Of a DNA stretch of 23,356 nucleotides, positions 1-5,929 are shown piece after piece. The notes beneath the pieces were generated by a model that saw nothing but the letters and a program-made list of their open reading frames with translations, ran no database searches and was not told the origin of the DNA. The translations under genes and the position numbers were made by a program. Position 1 is the stretch's first letter, and each line of letters begins with the position of its first letter. Origin of the DNA: a virus; the IMG/VR virus record IMGVR_UViG_3300011118_000032, positions 1-23,356 of that record, one strand, 5' to 3'.

Positions 1-98
1 AAACGGGGAAGGGGGCGGGGGCGGATAGCTAAGAGGGGAAAGGGGGGGTGGGGGGGGGGGGGGAGGGGGGGGAGGGGGGGGGGGGGTGTAGGGGGGTA
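1..98. other. G-homopolymer-rich window edge
   Basis: The first 98 bases are almost entirely G with scattered A, T and C, including an uninterrupted G run around 50-63. No convincing ORF, ribosome binding site or promoter is visible in it, and ordinary phage-like sequence begins abruptly at about position 99. The composition is unlike anything else in the window. The simplest reading is a contig-edge artefact, such as low-quality poly-G read ends pulled into the assembly. A real G-rich terminus able to form G-quadruplexes cannot be excluded from sequence alone. Confidence 0.75.
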
Positions 99-106
99 TC
101 AATGCA

Positions 107-135
107 TTGACACATATGGTCCCGAGGTATAGAAT
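107..135 (+). promoter_or_regulatory. sigma70-like promoter upstream of the GIY-YIG gene
   Basis: A perfect -35 box TTGACA (107-112) is followed after 17 bases by TAGAAT (130-135), a five-of-six match to the -10 consensus. The ribosome binding site of the first gene (GAGG at 157-160) begins about 20 bases downstream, so transcription would start just before it. A short inverted pair GTATG (136-140) and CATAC (150-154) sits just downstream and could be an operator, although its arms are only 5 bases. It would drive the leftmost operon using the host RNA polymerase. Confidence 0.65.
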
Positions 136-167
136 GTATGAACATTAGCCATACACGAGGTCACGAA

Positions 168-449
168 ATGGACATAGAGCACATCTACCCCAGGTCACTA
201 GGTATCGCAGTCGGCGTGTACATGCTTGAAGACAAGGTCACGAGGAGACGATATATCGGAAAGACAGAGACCGCATTCTCACAAAGACTTTCAGAGCACC
301 AGCAGAAAGACTCTCTAAATGGATGCGAATGGCGAAAAAATATGCGGTTGGTAGCTGAGGGGAATCTAATTTCAAACGACCCTAAAAAAGTAAAATGGGC
401 CGAGGGAATAATCAGACATCTGGAGAATACAAATGCCAAAGCACAATAA
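168..449 (+). CDS. small GIY-YIG domain nuclease
   Basis: This 93-aa protein is essentially one GIY-YIG nuclease domain. The signature is seen as GVY (residues 16-18) and YIG (29-31), followed by RLSEH (40-44), which supplies the expected catalytic Arg and a conserved His. A Glu in WAEGIIRHL (E79) fits the metal-binding Glu. GIY-YIG enzymes cut DNA in homing endonucleases, repair and restriction; no extra DNA-binding domain is present here, so a partner may give specificity. The ATG at 168 is chosen over an upstream in-frame ATG at 138 because GAGG lies 7 bases before it and because the same start context recurs at 628. Its 3' end overlaps the next gene by 17 bases, suggesting coupled translation with the RHH protein. 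Its role could be host takeover, superinfection exclusion or selfish mobility. The domain call is fairly sure; the role is not. Confidence 0.78.
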   Translation: MDIEHIYPRSLGIAVGVYMLEDKVTRRRYIGKTETAFSQRLSEHQQKDSLNGCEWRKNMRLVAEGNLISNDPKKVKWAEGIIRHLENTNAKAQ

Positions 450-588
450 TGACATGGTCCGCATGACGGTCTTTGTGCCACGGACCCTGCTCGACGAGCT
501 CAAGGCTCTCTCTGCCAAACGTGGTGAAAAATATAGCTATTATGTTCGGGAATCGATTAGGAAATTCCTTGACAGCCACCATAAATGA
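433..588 (+). CDS. 51-aa ribbon-helix-helix (CopG/Arc-like) DNA-binding protein
   Basis: The protein has the layout of a minimal RHH repressor: a beta strand at about residues 8-15 (MVRMTVFVP), helix A at about 18-30 (LLDELKALSAKRG) and helix B at about 33-46 (KYSYYVRESIRKFL). Such proteins bind DNA as dimers through the paired strands and usually repress their own operon. The ATG has GGAG 7 bases upstream inside the end of the nuclease gene, and the two reading frames overlap by 17 bases. A promoter with an overlapping palindrome lies across its 3' end and the following gap, a plausible operator for this protein. It resembles the RHH gene at 759 in size, layout and start (both begin ATGCCAA). 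Confidence 0.72.
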   Translation: MPKHNNDMVRMTVFVPRTLLDELKALSAKRGEKYSYYVRESIRKFLDSHHK

Positions 589-608
589 TGTATATTGTAT
601 ACCAATAT
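569..608 (+). promoter_or_regulatory. sigma70-like promoter with overlapping operator palindrome
   Basis: A perfect TTGACA (569-574) is followed after 16 bases by TATATT (591-596), a five-of-six match to the -10 box. Across the -10 lies a 17-base inverted repeat, ATATTG-TATAC-CAATAT (592-608), and a second overlapping one, GTATA-TTG-TATAC (590-602). Symmetry placed directly on the -10 is typical of repressor operators. The likely binder is one of the two RHH proteins on either side. The promoter would drive the 42-aa gene and the RHH gene at 759, and possibly the endolysin beyond. Confidence 0.6.
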
Positions 609-627
609 CAGGTAAAAAGGTCACAAA

Positions 628-756
628 ATGCACGTCGAGCATATACACCGAATGAGCGCAGGCCTCGCACGAAAGACTGGCAAGGCTTATACGACTAGGC
701 CCAATCCAGACCAAGGAATTAAAAAAGTGCCATACCGCACGCAAATACGAGAGTAA
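628..756 (+). CDS. 42-aa small protein with start region like the GIY-YIG gene
   Basis: This short reading frame starts MHVEHIHRMSAG and ends TAA two bases before the next gene. I do not recognise a family. Its ribosome binding site and first codons mirror those of the nuclease gene at 168: aligned over 31 bases from AGGTCAC, 24 are identical, and the products share M-x-[IV]-E-H-I-x-x-x-S-x-G. After that the two diverge, and this protein has no GIY-YIG motif. The shared position, followed by an RHH gene in both cases, suggests a duplicated two-gene module in which this copy lost or exchanged its effector part. It is rich in Lys and Arg. It could also be a leader peptide coupled to the RHH gene. 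Translation is likely from the good AAAAGG site; function is unknown. Confidence 0.55.
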   Translation: MHVEHIHRMSAGLARKTGKAYTTRPNPDQGIKKVPYRTQIRE

Positions 757-758
757 TC

Positions 759-947
759 ATGCCAAGACCAAAAACAGAAACGACCCGGGTTAATTCATAC
801 CTGCCGAACCACTTACTTGAGGCGACTAAAAAACTGGCCAGGAGCCGAGGCGTTAGCTACAGTGAGATCATGAGAGCAGCGCTGCTGGAGTATCTCCAGA
901 AAGTTGCCTTGAACAGCAGTGAGCGGGCTCGTAGGAGAAAAGCATAA
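759..947 (+). CDS. 62-aa ribbon-helix-helix (CopG-family) DNA-binding protein
   Basis: The sequence fits an RHH fold: a strand TRVNSYLP at residues 9-16, helix A LLEATKKLARSRG (19-31) and helix B SYSEIMRAALLEYLQ (33-47), followed by a basic tail ERARRRKA. The RHH fold binds DNA as a dimer, commonly as a repressor or antitoxin-like regulator. It lies three bases after the 42-aa gene and its TAA overlaps the ATG of the endolysin gene (TAATG), so it belongs to the operon driven from the promoter at 569. It is a paralogue in layout of the 51-aa RHH protein at 433. It probably regulates that promoter, but this is inference. Confidence 0.72.
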   Translation: MPRPKTETTRVNSYLPNHLLEATKKLARSRGVSYSEIMRAALLEYLQKVALNSSERARRRKA

Positions 948-1405
948 TGCCAAGCTACTCAAAAAACAGTGATCGTCACCTCAAGACGGCTACAGGATCG
1001 CTACAGCGCCTGTTCGATCGGGTGGTGACCTTCTACGACAATACCATTATTCAGGGCTGGAGACCGCTCTCCGAGCAGCATGCGCTGTTTAACTCGGGCA
1101 GGAGCAAGGTAAAGAGGGGTAAGCACAACGAGGTCCCCTCGCAGGCCGTGGACAGCGCCCCTTACATTAATGGCAGGATACCGTGGCCGCAGACGCCGAC
1201 CGACTGGACCGACGCCAAGCAGCGCAACGCCTACATCAAGGACTTGAACCAGTTCTATCACTACGGGGGCTTCGTGCTCGGGGTAGCGGCAGCTGAGGGG
1301 ATCAAGATCCGCTGGGGTGGGGACTGGGATAGGGACAATGACCTTGCAGATCAATCATTTAACGACCTGGTCCACTTCGAGGACCTGAAGACACCGGAGG
1401 AATAA
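947..1405 (+). CDS. M15-family peptidase endolysin (L-alanyl-D-glutamate peptidase type)
   Basis: This 152-aa protein resembles short phage endolysins of the M15/VanY-like peptidase group, which cut the peptide stems of peptidoglycan in the periplasm. The zinc site is visible: GKHN with H60, then AVDSAP with D69, and near the C-terminus LVHFE with H143. The N-terminal LQRLFDRVV...GWRPLSEQHALFNSGRS also fits the family. It has no signal peptide or wall-binding domain, so release would need a holin; a holin-like gene lies at 6831. AGGAG at 933-937 precedes the start, which overlaps the previous stop as TAATG. The next gene follows after one base. Length is usual for the family. Confidence 0.85.
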   Translation: MPSYSKNSDRHLKTATGSLQRLFDRVVTFYDNTIIQGWRPLSEQHALFNSGRSKVKRGKHNEVPSQAVDSAPYINGRIPWPQTPTDWTDAKQRNAYIKDLNQFYHYGGFVLGVAAAEGIKIRWGGDWDRDNDLADQSFNDLVHFEDLKTPEE

Positions 1406-1406
1406 G

Positions 1407-1901
1407 ATGCCGATCGTAAATCTCCCTGAGTCCGTACCGGTAGAGCCAAGCAGCGTCCCTCATGAGAAAGTGACCTACACGTTGGCAGCCGAGTTGGCGG
1501 CAAAACTCTACTCCGTGCCAGAAATCATGGAGCGGTTTGGGCTGAATAAGAACCAGTTTACCCGCATCATTACTGACGAACACTTCCAAGAGGTCTACCG
1601 GGAAGCCAAATCGATATGGAGTGGCACGGACAACATCAAGGAGCGGATACGGAAAAAAGCGGGGCTACTTCTGGAAGACAGCATACTACCGGTCTATTCC
1701 ATCATCCACAATAAAGAGCTGGCGCCGGCGGCTCGGTTGGACGGGTTCGCCAAGCTGGTAGAGATTGCGGATATGAAGGCCACACCTGGCAACAGTGCAG
1801 TGGGGCCGGCTGGTGAGGGGTTCAAGCTGAATATTACGATCGGGGATACTGGTCAGACCGTGACCATAGAGGGGGAATCAAACGTCGAGGAAAACAGTTG
1901 A
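1407..1901 (+). CDS. probable terminase small subunit
   Basis: The 164-aa product has a helix-turn-helix-like segment at about residues 28-57 (YSVPEIMERFGLNKNQFTRI), an alpha-helical middle (residues 60-125) and a flexible, beta-prone C-terminus. This arrangement fits phage small terminases, which recognise the packaging site, oligomerise and load the large subunit. No invariant catalytic residue exists to confirm it. GGAGG at 1396-1400 lies 6 bases before the ATG. The large subunit is about 5.5 kb away at 7395, with a cassette between them. An alternative is another phage DNA-binding regulator. Confidence is moderate. Confidence 0.6.
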   Translation: MPIVNLPESVPVEPSSVPHEKVTYTLAAELAAKLYSVPEIMERFGLNKNQFTRIITDEHFQEVYREAKSIWSGTDNIKERIRKKAGLLLEDSILPVYSIIHNKELAPAARLDGFAKLVEIADMKATPGNSAVGPAGEGFKLNITIGDTGQTVTIEGESNVEENS

Positions 1902-1923
1902 CATACTGGTAAGGCTGTATGAT
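1898..1923 (+). promoter_or_regulatory. possible promoter before the basic-protein gene
   Basis: TTGACA (1898-1903) overlaps the stop codon of the preceding gene. TATGAT, a five-of-six -10 match, follows at 1918-1923, but the spacer is only 14 bases; at 17 bases the hexamer is the weaker GATGAT. The perfect -35 and its location before an intergenic gap support a promoter, while the spacing argues against a strong one. Confidence 0.35.
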
Positions 1924-1968
1924 GATTGCAGATACACATAACTGCTTCAAAAACCGGGAGGGATGGTC

Positions 1969-2196
1969 ATGGCAGGGTACGTATCAGCAGCAGACAAGCG
2001 CAAGCTGGCAGCACGCAAGAAGAAGGACGCAGCAGCCAGGGCAGCGAACAAGAAATCGGCAGCGGCAGCCAAGCCCTATAAGGCGAAGCGGCCCATAGCC
2101 AAGGCGGCTCCGGCGGCCAAGCCCAAGAAGGCCACCAAGCGCGGTAATATTTATGACGTCGTAAGAGAGCGCAGCAAACGTCCACGAAATATCTAA
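1969..2196 (+). CDS. Lys/Ala-rich basic protein, histone H1-like
   Basis: This protein of about 75 residues is dominated by Lys, Ala, Arg and Pro, with AAKPYKAKRP- and AAPAAKPKK-like stretches that recall bacterial histone-like and H1-type tails. Such proteins bind nucleic acid non-specifically; here it may coat or compact DNA, or accompany it in the capsid. The ATG at 1969 is preferred to the in-frame ATG at 1963 because GGGAGG (1956-1961) would sit almost against 1963 but 7 bases from 1969. It stands alone between a possible promoter and a terminator-like hairpin, suggesting its own transcript. Function is inferred only from composition. Confidence 0.6.
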   Translation: MAGYVSAADKRKLAARKKKDAAARAANKKSAAAAKPYKAKRPIAKAAPAAKPKKATKRGNIYDVVRERSKRPRNI

Positions 2197-2219
2197 AGGG
2201 GCTTCACGGCCCTGTTTTT
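2197..2219 (+). terminator. possible rho-independent terminator
   Basis: Just after the stop codon, AGGG(G)C and GCCCT can pair as a short stem with one bulged G around a loop TTCACG, followed by a T run at 2215-2219. The stem is short but the U tract is good. It would separate the basic-protein gene from the following cassette. Confidence 0.5.
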
Positions 2220-2239
2220 ATGCCTGGGAGGAATAGGCT

Positions 2240-2569
2240 ATGTTTTGGACAGAAATAACCACAAATGGCAACTTCGCTATTTTACCGGCCAAGGTACGCG
2301 GCGAAGGGCTGAACGTTTTCAACAGTAGTGAATTGACTGATGACGAGTCCGGCACTGTTGTCATCGACGCCGCCGGCGGTACGGGCACGGTAACGGTAGG
2401 CTTTTTTACCAGCGTGTCGGAGTCCGCACCATTCCAAACTTACAACGACGGTCTGATGGCCGGCACTGACATTTTCGTGCGCCACGGCAAGGGCACCCGA
2501 TTGGGTGTTAATGTCTCCGGTGTCGCTGGCACATTGAGGGTTGGATACGCCGGCGCGAGTTCCCAGTAA
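2240..2569 (+). CDS. unknown small protein, putative virion component
   Basis: I do not recognise this 109-aa protein. It is rich in Gly, Thr, Val and Ser and looks like an all-beta fold with no signal peptide, membrane segment or cysteine. It has a strong ribosome binding site (GGGAGGA, 2226-2232). It begins a set of tightly spaced genes (2 bases to the next, which in turn overlaps the third by 4), so it is probably co-expressed with the PhoD-like protein at 3042. Small beta-rich proteins in this setting are often decoration or fibre-associated proteins, but that is only inference. Confidence 0.6.
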   Translation: MFWTEITTNGNFAILPAKVRGEGLNVFNSSELTDDESGTVVIDAAGGTGTVTVGFFTSVSESAPFQTYNDGLMAGTDIFVRHGKGTRLGVNVSGVAGTLRVGYAGASSQ

Positions 2570-2571
2570 CC

Positions 2572-3045
2572 ATGTCCGGGGTTATCGACCAAGTAATCCA
2601 GCCGGTTATCGGCAGTGTCATAGGGCCAGTCGTCGGCGGGGACATCCCGCTGGGGTTCCGCGCTCTCTTTGCCAGTATGGGGGTTACGCAGGACAAGGTG
2701 GTGGTCAGTTTTAGTGACGTACCACAAAACTTCACACCCATCGCCGGCGTGCAAATTCTTATTGATGGGCTAGACGGTCTGAACGCAGCAATAGCTCCTG
2801 TTTTGAGTGGGGCCACACTGACATATACCCTTAACAACGTCCAGCCAACAGACGTTAATATACAATGGGTATATAGTGAACCCCCTGGTTTAATAAGTGA
2901 TGGCATTGATCTTGCCCCTAGTAGAACGCTCACAGCACAAGCAGGAGCCGCACCTACTATAGAATTTTGGGACATGGAGGCTACCCCGTTGGTTTGGGAT
3001 ATGGAGAACGGGACCGACAGCTGGAACTTAGAATCTAGTTTATGA
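2572..3045 (+). CDS. unknown protein with fibre-like N-terminus
   Basis: The 157-aa product begins with a repetitive hydrophobic segment, MSGVIDQVIQPVIGSVIGP, of the kind often seen at the N-terminus of phage tail-fibre and adaptor-like proteins. The middle is beta-rich (residues 40-115) and the end carries an unusual near-repeat, FWDMEATPLVWDMENG. No enzymatic motif is visible. Its TGA overlaps the next ATG in an ATGA junction, so it is probably translated together with the PhoD-like protein. A plausible role is anchoring that protein to the virion. The reading frame is well supported; the role is a guess. Confidence 0.6.
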   Translation: MSGVIDQVIQPVIGSVIGPVVGGDIPLGFRALFASMGVTQDKVVVSFSDVPQNFTPIAGVQILIDGLDGLNAAIAPVLSGATLTYTLNNVQPTDVNIQWVYSEPPGLISDGIDLAPSRTLTAQAGAAPTIEFWDMEATPLVWDMENGTDSWNLESSL

Positions 3046-5627
3046 CGCACTTCACTCACACACATAGCGCGACTGATGTAACCGGAAGGGTTGGTGTTAT
3101 AAGTCGATCCTCTTCTGATGCTACTATCACGATCCAAGGCATTGCCCCTCAAGTTGTAACGATGACTGCGAGGGGGCAAGACGGTGCAGGCGGGGTATTA
3201 GACTCAGCAGACACGTTACCTATACCACAGTGGACGGGACGTGCTGATTTTGTAGGGCTAATTGCTGACACTATTTATACGTTCATAGTTGAGCAAGACG
3301 GCGAGACATTAGACGGCACACTGCATACTGACCCAGCAGGTGATTTTGTGATGTGGTTTATTGGCTGTGATGGCCCCGTGACGCCGCAGAATGATACCGA
3401 CTTCGCCCCAGGGCTTGCACCAAACTATGCACCACAAGACTATGGCATGTTCCCATTAATACGTGCTGACGCTGAAGATCCAGGTACACCCCCAGTCGTA
3501 GCCATGACTATGCCTGATGATATTGGCTATCGTGACGGTGGTTGGACAGATGACGTTGGGGCTTCAGGGACTGGGTTTTTTTGCCACTATGAACCGAAAG
3601 ATGCGGCAACACCGACAGAGTATTCCTATTGTGTTGCTGATATGGGGTATTTTGGTTTGTATACAGATTTCACATGGAATGGGTGGAATCTGGTAAACAA
3701 GTTAGCGAGTAAAGGATTAAGGCAAAGACGGTTTATCCATCCAGACAGACAATGGTGCTACCATAATATTGGGTTCTATCCTGGTATCGGAGACCATGAA
3801 TTTAGGGGCTCTCAAGCTGAGGGGGTCAGAGACACGGATGCTATGAAAGCGGCTGCCTTTAATTCATTCCTAACAAGTATTGCAATTGGCGCACCTGACC
3901 CATTGGCTGGTGGTGCAAATGGCTATTGCTATACACATAAATTTGGCCCAGTTGAAATTATAAATTTTGACCGTGAGTCAAACAATGGAGACCCTGTTGG
4001 TTTTTTAAATTCATTCAATGCAAGTTACAATAGCGGAGAAGCGGATCTCTCGCAGATGCCTACAGGGTTTCCTTACATTGGTGACGCACAAATAGACTCG
4101 CTGCTAGCTGATATTGATTTGTCAGGAGCAACACCTTTCAAGATTGTTTCTGCTCCCTGCGATACACACTACCAGTTTAACAGACAAGATCGTGTCGCTA
4201 CCGTTAACTTTGACGATTTTACAAACCCGCTGTTTGGTTTCTCAACGGCTATGGGGCATCAACAACCCATTGATGGCTATGGCAACGACAAGCAGGAATG
4301 GGAAAGGTTTATGACATCTGATGGTTCTGTCACTCCAGCAGGGCTTTTAAAACTGTGTGAGGATAACAGTGCGCAGGCGTATTGGCTAACTGCTGACAGG
4401 CACTACCATGGAGTCAGGTACCATTACAAACAAGAGTACGCAGGTGCTATACAAGAAGAGTTATTGCAGATATATGCGGGTACTGTGAATGGGCAAAAGG
4501 CGCATTACCTACACGATAGCGTTCGGAATGTGCGGCGTGTGCTTGATGGCACTGAATATATATACATACCAGATTATGTTGTTGAATCGGGGGTTAGACC
4601 GAGTAGACCATCAGCTTTACGCATCCATGTAAAACCAAATGCAGTTCCCCCTGAAGTTAACTACCAATTGTGGGACCAACAAGACGGTAAAGTTTGGGAA
4701 ATATCGAGCCTACTTGGCGATGGCAACATACCGCCTAATATTATGGAGTCTAGTAACATGTCAAAATTTAGTGAAAAGCTTAATGAAGACTACCAGCCTT
4801 TGGGTGATGACGTAATGGGTCTGTCTGCCGAGTTTGGTGGCATATATACAGATGTTGGGGCATCAGTTAAAAAGCTTGTTGGTTCATTCTCGCAGAGTTG
4901 GGTTCAGGGGTTCTCAGCTGCTTCTAATGAATATACAGTGGACCCTGCTGCTTTCCAGCGGCTGACAGCCAACGCTATTGAAGAAGGAAGTGGGGACGGT
5001 GCACCATATAACACTACAAACTCCTTCAGTGAAGCTGACACGGGTGGGGTACTATTAATCCCTTTTATCTTACCTGTTGGCAGTGTGGGCCGAAGGGTAA
5101 GACGGTTTATTTTACCTACATTTGGGCGAGCAACGGGTACTGCAGCAACAGTCTATTTTACGTTGTATGATGCATATAACGGCAACAAAATTCATGAGTC
5201 ACAGTCATTGGTAAATGCCACAACTGGGCAACAGATAACTGACCTTGTTCAAAGTTTAGGGTCCCCTACATTCCCCAGTGACAGGGTGTACCTGGCAGTC
5301 CGTCCTGCAAGAGCTGATGGGCTAATAGGTAACCCCGGTGAAGCACTCCTTTTTCTGTTTGGCGGCTCTGATGAAACTTTAGTCCCAATGAAAGGGTTTG
5401 GTGTAGAGCAAGGGGCCATGAATGCGGATTTGATAAATTCGTGCCTTACATACCCTACCGGGGATACGGGTTTTCCAGGGCAAAGTTTTGACGCCGTGGA
5501 CTCAACAATAGTTGCTGATTCTCTCAATCTGGAGTTGATTAACTATTTATTTGGAGGCCCCCCGGCGCCTTATGCGCAGATTTCATACAACCGCAACGAT
5601 ACTCCACCAAACCAGCTTTTACCTTAA
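3042..5627 (+). CDS. large protein with PhoD-like metallophosphatase domain
   Basis: This 861-aa protein contains a core resembling PhoD-type phosphatases/phosphodiesterases, which hydrolyse phosphoesters with bound metal ions. A beta-rich domain (about 10-98) matches the position of the PhoD N-terminal domain, then DFVMWFIGCDGP (101-112) resembles the family's entry strand. Metal-site candidates follow: VADMGY with D200 (compare GDQIY), GIGDHE with D251-H252-E253, FGPVEIINFDRES (301-313; compare LDTR) and LTADRHYHG with D452, H454 and H456 (compare SGDxH). The C-terminal ~300 residues (about 560-861) are beta-rich and unrecognised. There is no signal peptide, unlike secreted PhoD. It may be a virion enzyme acting on phosphorylated envelope polymers during adsorption, or a cytoplasmic phosphate scavenger. 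Base composition is clearly AT-richer than the morphogenesis genes (73 G/C in the 180 bases 3601-3780), suggesting later acquisition. The fold call is fairly sure; substrate is unknown. Confidence 0.72.
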   Translation: MTHFTHTHSATDVTGRVGVISRSSSDATITIQGIAPQVVTMTARGQDGAGGVLDSADTLPIPQWTGRADFVGLIADTIYTFIVEQDGETLDGTLHTDPAGDFVMWFIGCDGPVTPQNDTDFAPGLAPNYAPQDYGMFPLIRADAEDPGTPPVVAMTMPDDIGYRDGGWTDDVGASGTGFFCHYEPKDAATPTEYSYCVADMGYFGLYTDFTWNGWNLVNKLASKGLRQRRFIHPDRQWCYHNIGFYPGIGDHEFRGSQAEGVRDTDAMKAAAFNSFLTSIAIGAPDPLAGGANGYCYTHKFGPVEIINFDRESNNGDPVGFLNSFNASYNSGEADLSQMPTGFPYIGDAQIDSLLADIDLSGATPFKIVSAPCDTHYQFNRQDRVATVNFDDFTNPLFGFSTAMGHQQPIDGYGNDKQEWERFMTSDGSVTPAGLLKLCEDNSAQAYWLTADRHYHGVRYHYKQEYAGAIQEELLQIYAGTVNGQKAHYLHDSVRNVRRVLDGTEYIYIPDYVVESGVRPSRPSALRIHVKPNAVPPEVNYQLWDQQDGKVWEISSLLGDGNIPPNIMESSNMSKFSEKLNEDYQPLGDDVMGLSAEFGGIYTDVGASVKKLVGSFSQSWVQGFSAASNEYTVDPAAFQRLTANAIEEGSGDGAPYNTTNSFSEADTGGVLLIPFILPVGSVGRRVRRFILPTFGRATGTAATVYFTLYDAYNGNKIHESQSLVNATTGQQITDLVQSLGSPTFPSDRVYLAVRPARADGLIGNPGEALLFLFGGSDETLVPMKGFGVEQGAMNADLINSCLTYPTGDTGFPGQSFDAVDSTIVADSLNLELINYLFGGPPAPYAQISYNRNDTPPNQLLP

Positions 5628-5632
5628 GCTGG
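5612..5632 (+). terminator. hairpin over the stop codon of the PhoD-like gene
   Basis: CCAGCTT (5612-5618) and AAGCTGG (5626-5632) form a perfect 7-base stem with a 7-base loop that includes the end of the coding region. No T run follows, so it is not a classic terminator; it may be an mRNA 3'-end stabiliser or a weak attenuator. Confidence 0.35.
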
Positions 5633-5659
5633 CTAACCACAACCAAAGAGGTAAATACC

Positions 5660-5692
5660 ATGGCAGCACGAAAGAAAAAGGCGCGTAGGTGA
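5660..5692 (+). CDS. 10-codon leader peptide coupled to the lipoprotein gene
   Basis: A tiny reading frame encodes MAARKKKARR. It has a convincing AGAGG site (about 5647-5651) at proper distance, and its TGA overlaps the GTG of the next gene as GTGA, a typical coupled junction. It probably delivers ribosomes to the GTG start of the lipoprotein, which otherwise has a weak initiation context. A function for the strongly basic peptide itself is not evident. Confidence 0.4.
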   Translation: MAARKKKARR

Positions 5693-5868
5693 GCATCACC
5701 ATCGCCGCACTGTGTCTACTACTGTATGGATGCATAGTCAGCCGGCACGGAACCGATATGGAGCGGCGGTTTACCTGCATTGGTGAGTGCAAGGGTGAAT
5801 GTGAAATAATTTGTGAAGGTGTGTTTGATGGTACAACAGACAATAGGGACGTTGGGTTAACTAAATAG
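5689..5868 (+). CDS. small cysteine-patterned lipoprotein
   Basis: The 59-aa product starts at GTG with a short hydrophobic segment SITIAALCLLLYGC. LYGC at residues 12-15 looks like a lipobox, so Cys15 would be lipidated and the protein anchored in a membrane facing the periplasm; Tyr at -2 and the lack of N-terminal charge are atypical. The mature part has cysteines at 30, 34, 38 and 42, exactly four residues apart, in CIGECKGECEIIC, suggesting disulfides or a metal site. The start is fixed by an in-frame TAG immediately upstream. It precedes an outer-membrane protein gene. It could be an outer-membrane spanin subunit, but it lacks the proline-rich character of Rz1; a host-surface-modifying lipoprotein in the manner of lambda Bor is another option. 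Confidence 0.55.
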   Translation: MSITIAALCLLLYGCIVSRHGTDMERRFTCIGECKGECEIICEGVFDGTTDNRDVGLTK

Positions 5869-5929
5869 GAACAAATGAATGTAAAGGGCGCCACTGGATG
5901 GCTGGTGATAACAGCTAAGAGGTGGCAGA

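Noticed and set aside
473-655. + strand frame of 60 codons beginning at 473
   Set aside because: It lies in the wrong frame over the RHH gene at 433 and the promoter, and has no ribosome binding site; the RHH frame is clearly better.
2508-3179. - strand frame of 223 codons across three + strand genes
   Set aside because: It crosses the junctions of well-spaced + strand genes with good overlaps and start sites, and its product is low in recognisable features.
5660-5868. A -1 frameshift fusing the basic leader to the lipoprotein at the A-rich stretch
   Set aside because: In the lipoprotein frame a TAG codon (5686-5688) lies directly before the GTG, so a -1 shift upstream would terminate at once. 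A GTGA coupling explains the arrangement.
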